From the NCBI GenBank assembly GCA_013054445.1, contig JAAMPI010000550.1, forward strand, positions 1 to 32,513: DNA of 32,513 nt, in the 5' to 3' direction. The stretch is from Cudoniella acicularis (lineage: Eukaryota; Ascomycota; Leotiomycetes; Helotiales; Helotiaceae). The notes beneath the pieces were generated by a model, which saw nothing but the letters and a program-made list of their open reading frames with translations, had not been told where the DNA came from and did no database searches. The position numbers were made by a program, and so were the translations under genes. This document shows, piece by piece, positions 10,209 through 21,980 of this stretch (position 1 is its first letter; each line of letters begins with the position of its first letter).

Positions 10209-11533
10209 GAGGGTTTTATGTCATGCTGTGTGAGTATTAAGGTGTTGTTGGTGTTGGGCCGGATGAAAGTGGGTGACTGGCGTTTTTTTCCTAGGGAACG
10301 TCTTGGAGTTTGAGACGTTATCTGTCTTCTTTCGTGCCTGGCTTTTTTTTTTTTCTTGGGAAGACGGTAATGGTTTGATAGGTTTGGTGCAGCGGTTGGG
10401 CTCCTGGGCTATCTCATTTTCTCACTAGTCAACAACGAGTGAGCTGAGTGGGTCCGTTCGCCTCTAATGTTCAAATATACGAGAACTCAAACCCCCAAAT
10501 CACACACACCCATTTTTTTCGCGATGCGCAAGTTGTAGCCTTGTCGGGATACTATATCCTAATGATCCAAGCATTTCGTCATCGCTACCGACGCTATGGA
10601 TACGATATCTCGTGCTGATGAAATGGATCTGAGACACCTTACTTACATACGCACTTGCGCACGTAATATACGGGAATGCAAGTGTAATGTTTGCCCGCGG
10701 AAGCACATCACATCAGCTTGCGCTTGCGCCCGAGCGGACGGGCGGGCCGATCCATGGTACACGTACGGATGATTTTCCACTAACTGAATGAGTGTCTAGT
10801 TTGGAATTTTTTGGAAGAACGTTACCGGTTTGTCGGGACTGAGATTTTTTGGGGGTTTGATAGGATCATAGATGCGAGAATGATTGTTCGTGGTGATTTT
10901 AGTATTTATTGGATTTCTTTGGCTATATTGTTGTAGTCCTTGTTAGTCAAGTTGGTTCTAGTAACTACTTGTATTTTTCTGTGAAATCAGTAACTGTTGT
11001 GTGAAGGGCTGTTGTTTTAATTTATCTAAATAGAACTTCTATATTTTATAAATAAGTATTATACCAGCTTTCCATTTATAACAGCACTGTGGTCTAGATT
11101 CTTGACTGGTATATCGTCGGAAGGCGATACTTAGTGTGCCTGTATAAGTTTATTACTAAAGGCGAGGTTATTTAATTATAAGTTATTAGAAATAAGGTTT
11201 ATAATAATAAAGTTCTTTAAATCTTTGATAAGGAGTTCTCCTTAGGCAGAATAGGGGAGATATAGGTAGATTAGTTTTATATTAGAAGACTTTTGTTTCT
11301 CGTGTTTTTAGAGATTACGATAGTAATAAGTCGTTAATTTTAAGTTTAGGGTATAAACGCTACCTTCTAGGATTCAAATTGCTAGTTTCGGCCATACTTC
11401 TCAAACTATCCTTCTTACCCTTCAATTCGTGGTCGAGCTGCTTTTCGCATATCCAGCAATATCAAAAAGCTAAAAATAAAAAGCCCGTACTAGGTGTTGA
11501 ATGGGTAAAAGAATGCCTAGTGAGTTCTTATAG
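10209..11533. other. Gene-free interval becoming AT-rich
   Basis: Downstream of the DUF6914-like gene. A poly-T run lies near 10346. Composition is normal to about 10.8 kb, then increasingly TA-rich (10.9-11.37 kb) in the style of the RIP-mutated repeats. At 11462-11525 a plus-strand frame reads KAKNKKPVLGVEWVKECL, which resembles the end of a BRCT repeat, but its neighbours do not extend the match. Nothing else was recognised. Confidence 0.45.
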
Positions 11534-13026
11534 CTACTCAACCGTTACTATAAAGGTAATCTTGCCACTTTCATCGATGCGGGACTCTAGCCCCAGTTCG
11601 TCGGCAGCTGAACCAAAATATCCATATGACTGCTCAAGTCTCCCCACATTGTCCTCGGACAAACCTTCCGTTCAAAATGTACCAAAGCGTTGAAATAATT
11701 GCTTATTTTCTTCGGAAACAGATTGCAATAAAATCCCTCTCTTCATTTGATCTCCACCAGCAACAGAAGAATATGAAATCGGCATCAAATAAACATTATC
11801 CCAAGTAGCACGAATATGTCACCCTTCTTGAGAGTTGGAGTCTCTGAATATAGTTCCTTCGTTGAACATAATTCCACCAGCCTCCAAAGAGCAGATATCA
11901 TATATCGGCTTCATAGAAAAAATCTCCTTCAATATGGCGAGACAGCCAGCTATTTGGATGTAGCCTCCACTTACTGGTCCAAATTTATCAGAGGAAACGA
12001 GGTCGACCTCAGCATCTAGAATTTCTACGCAACCAGTATCGAAAGAGCCATGGCATACTATAGGCCCATTAATCGATGCCCAAGAACAAGTAGGTGCTTG
12101 ATATTCTGTTTGCCTTACGTTATCGCTGGAGGCTGAGTTCCATAAAAGCTGTAATGGTAGTCTCTTTAACCACATACCAGCAATATATTCAACATCAACT
12201 TCTATTGAGTTCTAAAAGCTCTTGGCTATAGCTGAAATTGCGACCAAGTTGTCCGTTTTATATGTCAATGCTGTTTTGGAGTAAAATTCAATGATATTCA
12301 TCTAAAAGAGACCATTATCCTCCAACCGCTCGTCCTCGGATTCGCCCCTCTTATAAGAGCTAGCCCGGTCTCCTTTCTCCTAATCGAGTCTTTTGAAATT
12401 CAACCGGGCCCAACGGTTCTCGTGGAAATTGAGGGGTAAGCCATTGGTGAAAAGTTCTCAAGCTGAACTCTCTAGGCATTCCCAAAACAATTGCTATTTA
12501 GTGAAATAGAGAGTGCGAGGAGAAGTCAACAGTTCTTGATACACCCAAGCTATTCGGTTAAGGGGGACAAGGACATATCGCCCTACCACTCCACAATCCT
12601 AGTTCAATTCGAAATGACTCTGTTAGAATAAGCCTATATCTCTTTGGCAAAACAAACTATATCGACTGTCCACGACATCGGCGGTAGTAATATTCAATAC
12701 CGTATTTGAATACACACAGAACATTCAACTAGATTTAGCTAGCTAATCTTCTTTGGAGTCCTGAATGATGCAGAGGGAATCGATCTAGTTATACGAGAAA
12801 CCCAGACATCTTGTTGCATAAATAGCACCTTGAAACGTTCTAGAGAGTGCGAAGATTTGTATCCCGTCTTTAAGGGTGTTTATGTTTGAAAAGAGGAGTT
12901 TGAATGACATATGGTTGCCCCAGCAGTGGCTCAGCGTTATATAGCTTAAACCAGCAGGTAGCTGTTTACAGAGCCGTAAATAGTTGCTTTCCTGAGATCC
13001 GACAAAAATCAGACGGGAAGGCACTT
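11534..13026 (-). pseudogene. HET-domain protein pseudogene, N-terminally truncated
   Basis: HET-domain proteins are fungal NLR-like or stand-alone factors linked to heterokaryon incompatibility. One minus-strand frame can be followed across the whole interval. It begins at PSRLIFVGSQESNYLRLC, then ITLSHCWG, then FQGAIYATRCLGFSYN, a TAG, and IDSLCIIQDSKED. These are the canonical 'LPxRLIDVG', 'TLSHCWG' and 'WIDSLCIIQDS' blocks, in order. It continues with PLNRIAWVYQELLTSPRTL and QLFWECLESSA, and ends with ADELGLESRIDESGKITFIV before a TAG at 11534. About a dozen in-frame stops occur. Several replace expected Trp (TGG to TAG), others fit Gln or Arg codons, all explained by C-to-T or G-to-A. 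The upstream side stops at about 13026, where the repeat block begins, so the N-terminal region usual before the HET core is missing. The decay is milder than in the adjoining repeats: CA and TG dinucleotides are still common. Confidence 0.88.
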
Positions 13027-13453
13027 GGCAGTCCTTAGGCTACTCGATAGGTACCCGCGGGTAGGTAGGTATACCTATAGGTTACCAAGAACCTGTTATA
13101 ACGTTCTGTTATTACGTAAGATCTCGATGTTACGTAAACGGGGTTTACTTAGCCTTGGAAGCGTTAAGCAGGTTCTAGTAGAGCGTTATCCTAATCAAGT
13201 GATGATATTAGAATATGAGTTAAGTATACGCTCTAACATAGGAAAACTATATAGCTATATAGGTCGTAGTAGTAGGGGACCGAGATATCGACAGGCCGAC
13301 GAGTCCGCCTCGTTCCTTCGACCCCTCGGCCCCCACGTGACTAATTACATAATTCCGGGTCGTGACACTACTCCCTATATAGCCTAGCGTAGTCCTATAC
13401 GCTTAAATACCCAGGCTATATCTTAATTCTACGACACGTCACTGTCCTTAACG

Positions 13454-13969
13454 ATGCCTTCTAACTACGCCACTAAGATTAAACAACGACTTCTTACTAC
13501 TCGTGATATTAAAGACACTAGAATCGTAATGTCACCCTATACCCGCTATACTAAGGAAAATCGTCGTTATATCGTAAAGAAGGAAAGGTCGGCTCGTTAT
13601 AGCGAATACGTAAGGGCGAAGGTCTCGTACGACGCCTATATCCCCTTAACTAATCTTTAGGATTCTAAAGTCCTATCGATTATAGCTCGTAAGGCAATTA
13701 CGAAGTAGTAATAACGCCTAGACGAATAAATAAAAGAAACCCTAGTAAAGATACTTCGGCTATAGTAGTAGAAGGATCTTCTTACGAAGAGAGAGGAGGA
13801 AATGTCTCGTAAGGGGCTCTAATATCTAGATAAGCTAAACGTAGCTAAAGAGGCTAAGAGAAAAGGGAAAGAGATTCCGAACGATCCTATTGTTCTACTT
13901 AGCGACGACGATAACGCGCTCTAGGCAGAACTCCTTTCTACTCCTGTTAAAGGTAGTCCTAGAACATAG
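13454..13969 (+). pseudogene. Antisense accessory ORF relic of the Gypsy element
   Basis: One plus-strand frame of about 172 codons, opposite to pol and between pol and the left end of the element. It starts at an ATG (MPSNYATKIKQRLLTTRDIK), contains IVMSPYTRYTKENRRYIVKK, then SARYSEYVRAKVSYDAYIPL. The Tyr codons there (TAT/TAC) fit former Cys codons (TGT/TGC), giving a C-x2-C-x6-C-D pattern before mutation. Interrupting stops are TAG/TAA in Gln-rich places, including runs of three, around RLDE and KDLLTKREEEMSRKGL. The end is Lys/Glu-rich followed by a Ser/Asp stretch (VLLSDDDNAL). I recall, unverified, that Boty-type Gypsy elements of Botrytis have been reported to carry an extra reverse-strand gene (brtn); this could be a relative. 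Function unknown; a nucleic-acid-binding role is inference from the Cys pattern. Confidence 0.6.
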
Positions 13970-16900
13970 AAGAGCTATAAAGGTTTACTCGTGTCTCCTA
14001 GGTATTTTCTAAGTCTAGGAAGTCCTTCTATTTTATTAACTACTTCTAGGTATTCTAGATTTTCTTAATAGCTATAATTAACTCGACGTTATAGAGTTTC
14101 CCGCTATTATTTGTCTCGGCTTTTAAGTTCGTAACGATAGGCACCTTAGCTAGCGCGGGTTCGAGGAAGGACATATAGAATATAGGGTAGACTCTTATTT
14201 TTTTTAGTAAAGAGAGTTTATAGGTTAGGGGTCCGCGTTCCTCGCCGACTAGGAATAGTCTAAGTTTCTTATAGTTAAGCTTATTATTTAGTCTTTTCGT
14301 TAAGATATTTATATAGAAGAGATAAACTTTATCCCTCTTTTTAAGAGTAGGCTCCTAGTTACGTCGTTTGTTATAGTAGTCGGTATTTTAGTCCGTAATA
14401 AACTTTAGTTCTTCTACTAATATCTTATATACCTAAATTATCTCTATTACTAATAGCTTTACTCGTTCGTTATCGACTATCGATATTCCTAGTATAGTAG
14501 GGAAAGCTGCTACTCTCGGAGGGTTAGTTCTCCCGCTCCGGACTACCTATAAGTGTATTTATACTCTCCTTTCTCCCTTAGGGAGAGGGGACAACAACGG
14601 AATAAGATTAAGTCAGCGATAAAGATATACCTATAATTTATGTTTATACCGCTATTTTAGGAGACGCGGTTTACTCCCTTATTCTTGTCCTTTTATACTA
14701 GTTCTCGATATACTACTAGCTTAAATCTATAGTTCGTAAAGAACGGAATAACTCTTATAGCCTTACTTATTGATCTATAATAGGCTAACTATACTAATAG
14801 TAGGAGGGCGACCTAGTTATCCTGTTTCTAGTCGTAGTAGTAACGTAGATAGGCCTTAATAACCTAGTTGTTTCGCTTATTCCCGCCGTTAGTCTAGGGG
14901 TAGAAGGCCGTACTAAGGTTCTTTTTTACCTTTAAAGATATTATTAAGATAGTCTAGAATTTTAATATAAAAAGCTTATCTCGGTTAGAGTATATCTCTT
15001 TTAGTAGTCCGTGGTTCGTAACGACGGCTATTAGGAAGGCGTATAATAGTTCTTCTATAATATTTAATTCTTAATATAAAAGATAGATATCGTATTTAGT
15101 AAGTCTATCTATAATTACTAGGATCGAATCGTACTTAACCTATATTATAAGATCTCTTAACTTTAATAACTTAATAATAAAGTCTTATAATATTAATTCT
15201 TAAGGTTTAGCGAATATCTTTCCGGTTTATATTCGTCTATAAGGTAAGTACCTCGACGATTTGTTTTATAAGTACTTATAGTATTCTATAACGATTTGTT
15301 TGACTTCTTTCTTTATTCTAGGGAACTAATAGTTTCTTAATAGTCGGAAATAAGTTCTTCTAACGCCCTAGTGTCTATAGGCTAGTAATATATGTTGTTC
15401 TATAATAAATTCTTTTTAGACGGCTTCTAGTAAGAAGATCTTATTATTCTCGTTATATAAGAATAGGTAGATTCCGGCGTCCCTTCGGTAGATCCTAAGC
15501 CTATCGATTTAGTCTAATATAAGTCCTGATCTAGCTTCCTAGATCTTAACTACCTATAAGTCGTCCGTTCGCTCGGCGACCGCGGCTTCCCTAATAGCGG
15601 GTATAAGGAGGTCGTCTTTCTACTTGAGTAGCGCTGACTCTTAATAGACCTTATCGCTTTCGTAACCCGGCTTCCGGCTTAGGGTATTAGCCCGTAGGTT
15701 ATCTTTCCTAGGGACGTGTTTAATCACGATATTAAAGTATAATAGTTTCTTAGCCTATCTCGCGAGTCGACGATTCTCTAGGACCTTCGTAGTAGTAAAG
15801 GTTTAAAGATTAATATAGTTATTAAGGATAGTAGTCGGAAATAGAGCTCCCTAGAGGTATATTTTCTAGTAGTCGAGGGCTTTAATAATCGTAAGTAATT
15901 CCTTCTCGTAGATATCGTAATTCTATTCCGCTAGGGATAGTTTCTACGAGAAGTAGGCGATAAGATAAGTCTTCTCGTTGTCTACCTTTTATAAATAGAC
16001 TATACTAACGTATATGTCGGACACGTCGTATTCGACCGTGCTTTCGCGGTCGGATAGGTACGATTTAAGGACTAGTTCCTTCTCGAATCGTCTTTTAAGG
16101 TCTATAAAAGCTCGTAAGCATTTTAGGTCGTCTATAAAGTTAAACACGACTCTTTTACGGGTAAGGTTCGTTAGCGGCTCGGCGAGCCTATTATAGTCTT
16201 TAATAAACATTCGGTAGAAGTTAGCGAATCTTAGGAATAATAGGACATCCTTTACGTTCTCGAGAGGATCCTAGTTTCTAACTACTTCGCTTTTTTCTAG
16301 GTCGATATATAGTTCCCTTAGACGAATTATATATCCGAGGAACAAGACTTGTTTAACTCTAAATTAGTATTTCGATAGTTTTAGTCGTAAGTCAACCTTA
16401 TCTAAGGCTTCTAAGACCTTAAGAACGTGTCCTTTATAGTCTTCCTCCTATTCTAAATAAACGAGGATATCGTTAAGATAATAAATAACGAAGTATCTGA
16501 GGTATTCGACTAGGATCGCGTTATTTTATCGCTAATACGTTACCGGCGCGTTAGTTAGCCCGAATAGTATTATCGTATATTCCTAGAGTCCGAAGGGTAA
16601 TGAAAACATAGTAAGGGATTCTTATCTTTCTTTAATCCTAATTAAATTAAACGAATTCCGCTAATTAAGTTTCGTAAACATAATAGCTCTAGCGAGCTTA
16701 TTACGGAGGTATTATGTCGAGGGTATTAGATAGACGTCTTATATTATAATACTATTTAAATCGTGATAGTCTATATAAGGTCTTCTTAAAAGATCTCCTT
16801 TCTTATATACTAGTATTATATTTAATATATACGGCGATTTTGACTTCTAGACCTAGCTTTTCTTAGCGGCTATAGTTACGTATTCTTTAAACGTCTTTAA

Positions 16901-18191
16901 GGTCCGTAGATTATAGTTCCGAAGTTTCTATAAAGGTAGTAACTTATCTTCTTTTAAGTTGATTTTATAGTCCTAGGGCTAGTGTTCCGGTAAAGCTTTA
17001 AAGTCTTATAGATCGTCGAATAGCCTAGCGTATCGTTTATATTATACCAGAATTTTCGTCGGTAGAGGACCGTTTATATTAACCAGTCTAGGCGCTTTTC
17101 CGGAGGTTACGCCTACCTCGTAATAGCCTAAGAGTTAATTACTATTATATCTATAGCGCTCGAAGGTGATTAATCCCTTTACCTAATCGATATTCGGGTT
17201 ATATTGTCGGATCTAGGGAATTCCTAAGATTATAGAGTATCGACTTATAGGTATTAGATTAAAGGACAATTATTCGGTATATCTGTTAGGTATCTATAAA
17301 GTGTCTATAATAGTTTATCTTTAGACCTATCTATCCGTTCCGGCGTTCTTATCTCCTAGTAGTCTTAGATAGTAGGGGTTTATTTTAGTTTTGGTCTATA
17401 ATCCGTGTTCTCGGACTAGGTCCGGATTAATAAAGTTATCCTCGGCCTTAGAATTAATCAGGGCCTTAATACGTCTTTTCCCGTACTAGAGCTAGACGCT
17501 TAGTTAGGATCCGTTGTTACCGGCTATAGTAGCTAATTCTTTTCCTAAGCCGGGCTTATTAAGAGATCTAGTAGATAAAGTCGCCTACTCTCTACTTAGG
17601 CGGACTTCTTCTTCGTCGTTAGTTCCGTACCTAGTCTCTTCGATAACGTAGTTCTAGATATAGTTCTCCTATCGTCGCGAGATCCCGTAAGACCTTATCG
17701 TCTATCCTAGGAATCGGTAGAGTGTGTTTAGTTAGAGTTCTCCTTCTTAAAAACGATAATCGAATCTTAGGCCTTCTTTCGTGATTTCCGGATAGTTCTC
17801 TTATCGCTATACCCTATACGTTAGTCCTTAGTATTAAATTTCCTAAACCTAGTCGGGGCGTAGGATCGGGGCTAGCCTAGGTAGGTGTTCGGGTACTAAG
17901 AGTACGACGAAAACGGTATAACTATCGTTAGGGCTCCTCTAGTAAATAAACGACTAGAAGGATATACGTCTCGAGTCTCGATAGTTAATCTAAAATAACT
18001 CTCCTATTACGGGTTCTCGCCTTAACCTATAGAGTTCGACGTAATACCCTTTTATATATAAGACGTCTAGGTTCTTATCTAGTTTCTCGTCGAAGAATAT
18101 CTATTTCCGGTAGTAGCCCTTAAGTCCGTAATAGATCTAGTGTTCTCCGATACCTAGTAAATGTTATAGCTCTATAAAGGCACTAGGGCCC

Positions 18192-18428
18192 TGACGTNAC
18201 GTAGGGACGTATTTGCAAGAAGNTGCTATATTAACGAAGAAACTAAGCTGAGGAGAGAAGAAGGAGAGGTNGCCCTNAAGGGGCCTTATATANAGGAGGT
18301 GAGTACTGGNAAGCGAGGTCACGTGATAAGGGGTTAGGGGGACGTGTCGCAGCCTCCTGTCGCATATAGCGCNANACTGTCTGAGTCTCNNTAGTCNCAG
18401 GACTNTGCGTTNNACTAGGTCTNTGACA
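18192..18428 (-). repeat. LTR-like patch of the Gypsy element
   Basis: A 237-bp patch beginning TGACGT and ending TGACA on the plus strand, so it has TG...CA ends on either strand. It is far less TA-rich than its flanks. On the minus strand it contains a CACGTGACC motif and a TATATAAGG box (plus-strand 18284-18292), as expected for a promoter-bearing 5' LTR ahead of gag. It contains many ambiguous bases (N), as expected if several near-identical LTR copies were merged in the assembly. The second LTR was not identified, so this call rests on ends, promoter motifs and position. Confidence 0.45.
18284..18292 (-). promoter_or_regulatory. TATA-like box inside the LTR-like patch
   Basis: On the minus strand the sequence reads TATATAAGG (one N adjoins it upstream). 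It would lie about 90 bases before the LTR end that faces gag, a usual place for the U3/R promoter of a retrotransposon. Confidence 0.35.
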
Positions 18429-18479
18429 NTNCNCTTCTTCGTCGATAATTCTAAGAAACAGAGAATACTACTTGATTTA

Positions 18480-21400
18480 TATTACTTGCGTATACTATAA
18501 CACGAAGCCGTAAACTAGCCTTAGTAAGCAGTATCTGTTTAGATAAATGTTATAATATTAGCTATATTTATTATAGTAGGGTACTTATAGGGTCTGCCTC
18601 GTCCTCGCTTTAGTAGAATAGTTAGTACTACTACTACTAGTATAGAAGGAGTTATTATCGCTAGGGGTTCGGGGTTATCTTCTTTATTAACCTGATTAAA
18701 AACAGCCTAGTAGTTTAGATCTTATAGGTACGGCGTAATAATAGTACTACGGAAGGCCGTAGGTCCGTAAAGGAGCTCGACTGTTACTGTCTCCCTGTCG
18801 ACGCTTAGTATTATATATAGTCCTTTCTAAGAGCCTATTTAGCCGGTATTACTTTCTCTCTATACTAAGACTAGTGAGTTAAGGGGTAGGCCTTAGATTA
18901 CTACTATATTTAGGCTATTTCGAGTGTTTAGAGCGTCTACTACTTATCGTTAAGCTCGTAGCTTCTTAATCTCGTCTATAGCCTTCTTTAAAGCTACTAA
19001 GCGCTAGGTAATAGTAGGAGATAGTATATCTAGTTTAGTTATTCTTAGATAAGTATTAAATATAAGAAGAGTTAGTATAATATTATTTAGACTAGTAGAG
19101 TTATTAATTACTTTAAATATTATCTATAAGGTAAAATCTAGTTTGATTCTAGGGATCTTAGTTATAATAATCTAATAAGAACGTCGTAGAGGTCTATAAT
19201 AGCGTTCTACTATACTAATTAAGTTATATACCTCTACTAGGACTAGTTTTACCGAGATGCCTATATTATTAGCATATTACTTAAACTCCTTACTAATAAA
19301 GTTCTTACTAGCGTTATAGATAATAAGGTCTAGGAGTCCTAAGTAGGTATTAATCTAGTATATATATAGAGCTTCCTAAGTATACTTAGCGCTAATATCT
19401 TTAAGGAATCTACTAGCCTAGAATTAGGTTACTTTGTTAATAATATATAATATTAGCTTGTTTTTAATATAAAGAACGTTAATAACGATATTATAGTTAA
19501 AGGAGATATTATCTTAAAATATAAATCTAAATCTATTAGATAATCTTCTATACTTCTAATAAAACTTATAATATCTAGTAAGATATTTAATTACTTCTAC
19601 TTTAATATAATATCTAAAACGCTTAAATATTATATAAAGTTGTTTAACTAAAGAGTAGCTAAATCAGCGATATAGATAGGCGAGTTTAATATCTATAAAG
19701 AAGTAGAGGTTATAAGAAAAAGATTTAATAAGAAAGGAATAGAGAAAAGTGTTTTAAATAAGAAATATATATCTAAATCGCTATATAACTAATACTAACT
19801 TTAAAGATAATAGGAAAATATTCTTAATATTATTAAATCAAAGTTATAGACGATCTATATTAGCTAGAGAGAAAAAGAATAGTATATTTATTTTAATAAT
19901 ATAAAAGCTAATCTTATTAATAGAGGTAAAGATAGTGATTAAACTAATAAAAGAGGTCGAGCTAATATCGAACTATATTATAACTATATCTTTTAAGGTT
20001 ATATTAATCTATATAGAATCGTCTAGGTTTTATAGAATAATAAACTATCTATAACTAGCTATTAAGTACTTTATAGCTCTTATATCGATTATAATACCTA
20101 TAAACTTATTAGACGAATAATAAATATTAATATTACTAGTATATATATCTATAGATATAGTATCTTCTATAGTAAGAGAGTAGGTAAAAGATGTCTTTAC
20201 TAGTTGATTTATTATTTCTAGGGCTTATAAAGCTATTAGGTTACTAGTAAAAGTATAGTATTATATAAAGATTATATTCGACTATAAGAGAGAAGTAGAG
20301 TTAGGTTTTATTTTAATAGTTAAGCTTTAAAAGGCTTTTTTAATCTCTTTTTTTTGATTTAAAACTACTATTTCTTTTATATTTAGCGATATACTACTTA
20401 AATCGAGTATTAAAACTCTCTCTAAATCGTCTTTAGAACTTGTCTTTATTCTTAGCCTTAAATCTAGCTTTAGATTCTACTTATTTAGTTTTAATATACT
20501 TTTATAATCTATAACCTTCTTTATTATAGATAAAGTATTATTATATATATAATAAGCTTAATCTTAATCTATTATATCTTAGCCTATGTTTTAACGTATT
20601 ATAGTTCTAGTTAGAATAGTATCTATAGTCTATAAAGTACGATTCTTAGCTTATAGTCGTAGCTTATTCTTTCTTATATATTATAATCAAGGACTATAGC
20701 TTATTAATTAAAGCTTCTAATATATCTAGGGGATTAGAAATAGTATATCTATAGGCTAGAATACCTTAGTAGGCTATAACAAGCTTATTATAAAGAAATA
20801 TAGTTAATTATAGGTCTAGGGTAAGGCTATATTATAATTAGTAGATCTTATTAATAAGGAGAAGTAAAGACTATTAGGTAGTCTTATCTAGGTTTACTTT
20901 AATATAAGATTATAAGATAATAGAGTTCTATTTATTAAGGTTTTTATAGTTAAATCTAAGGCCTTTAAAGAACTTTTAGATATTAAGATATATATTAGAA
21001 AACGTTATTTCTAATATCTTTATTATATAATACTAGTCCTATACTAGGCCCTTAAATATATATAAGAACGCCTTTATATACGCCTCTTATAGTATATTAG
21101 CTCGGCTATAGAGGTCGTAAAAGATTATAAGCTTATATTAGAAGCTATTATTAGTTCTTCTATACTATTATTCTTCTATATATATCTTTAAGGCGTTAGT
21201 AATCTCTTTTCCGTATCTAATATATTAGGCTAGGGTAAGGGGGGAGCTACTTTTATAAAAGGAAGAATATAGACTTATACTAGAGGTAGGCTTAAAGTAT
21301 ACTATATAATCGATAGAGCTATTATTCTTAATTATTTCTTAAATTTAAGATAAAATAAACTATTTATATTTCTTTTTAACGATATTAATCTCTTTTATTA

Positions 21401-21783
21401 TCTATAATTATACTTACTAGAATATAGTACGTTGTTTTATTAGCTCTATAACTATATATAACCTAGACTCTACGTCTTAAGAGAGTATTTTATAGTTTAT
21501 AGATAACCTTTTCCTTAATAGTTTAAAAGATCTTAATAATAAAGTCCTTAAACTCGTCTTAGAAGTCTTCTTATAAGATTATGTCTATCTATCCTTTTTT
21601 TTCTTATTTATAGATTTTAAATTTAATAAAATCCTTAGCTTTACTAACCTAAGTCTTAATATCGATTCTGTCGTCCTATTTCTTAGTCTTTATCGCCTAA
21701 TCCTTTTCTTAGTTCGCTATCTTTATAGAGCTCTGACTAGACTTTAACGAGGCGGAGAGGAATAGAGTTATTATAGAGGGACC
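18480..21783 (-). mobile_element. Copia-like polyprotein relic, truncated after integrase
   Basis: Read on the minus strand. Near 21.78 kb a gag-like start reads GPSIITLFLSASLKSSQSS and continues through Lys-rich sequence with stops. From about 19318 an integrase core reads YNASKNFISKEFK, then NNIGISVKLVLVEVYNLISI, VERYYRPLRRSY, and KVINNSTSLNNIILTLLIFN. This matches, from memory, the fungal polyprotein pattern 'D.GkNF.s.EF......i......vEaHnsig.vErYh.pLrrayqii'. The Asp before A-S-K-N-F is Asn here (GAY to AAY), so the second catalytic residue is lost. Near 18.75 kb a block matches the family's 'LPSGP..FRSTvVkPY', and near 18.6 kb a basic RGRGRPYKYP block follows. The frame can be traced to QFTASCYSIRK-like sequence at about 18.49 kb (one stop included), then ends where the Gypsy LTR begins. 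RT and RNase H, expected next, are missing from the window. The N-terminal and integrase parts are assumed to be one element. Confidence 0.7.
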
Positions 21784-21953
21784 TGAATCTATATAGTAAC
21801 TCTATTTAATAGGGGGAAGATTACTATAGGCGAAGCGTATACGTTCTTAAAGCCTAATAGTAGGTTTGTTATAAGTAGTCGTACGAGATCTAAAAAGCAT
21901 CGCGCGAAGTCAAAGTCCCTAGTAATATAATTCTAGTTTACCTACTATATACC

Positions 21954-21974
21954 TATATATATATATATATATAT
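21954..21974. repeat. (TA)n microsatellite
   Basis: An uninterrupted TA dinucleotide run of about 21 bases, directly left of a 17-bp minisatellite. Read directly. Confidence 0.85.
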
Positions 21975-21980
21975 TCGCGT

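Larger units (their letters stand above)
13027..18428 (-). mobile_element. Ty3/Gypsy LTR retrotransposon relic, RIP-inactivated
   Basis: Read on the minus strand, pol order runs right to left. An RT block RPYIDYHDLNS lies at 16784-16752, followed by KLARAIMFTKLN. The RT active-site block reads VIYYLNDILVYLE at about 16489-16451, so the second residue pair of the usual YxDD is N-D: a G-to-A change hit the first catalytic Asp. The RNase H junction block FIKDYNRLAEPLTNLTRK lies at 16208-16155 and is followed by SYLSDRESTVEYDVSD. The integrase is expected at about 15.4-14.5 kb but I could not pin its residues. The gag side would be about 18.1-17.6 kb. Stops are frequent and nearly all TAG/TAA. 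One end is a 237-bp LTR-like patch (18192-18428). The matching LTR at the left end (13.03-13.45 kb) was not recognisable by eye. The element abuts the truncated HET gene on the left and interrupts the copia-like relic on the right. Confidence 0.85.

Noticed and set aside
11626..12019. Plus-strand frames of 60-67 codons
   Set aside because: They are antisense to the HET pseudogene, whose minus-strand frame explains this stretch.
13025..13387. A 120-codon plus-strand frame at the left edge of the repeat block
   Set aside because: It sits where the Gypsy LTR should be, starts on GTG, and is open probably because mutation pushed stops into other frames. No domain was recognised.
14150..14165. 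B-box-like GGTTCGAGG, as in a tRNA gene
   Set aside because: It lies inside the Gypsy relic, with no A box or cloverleaf around it.
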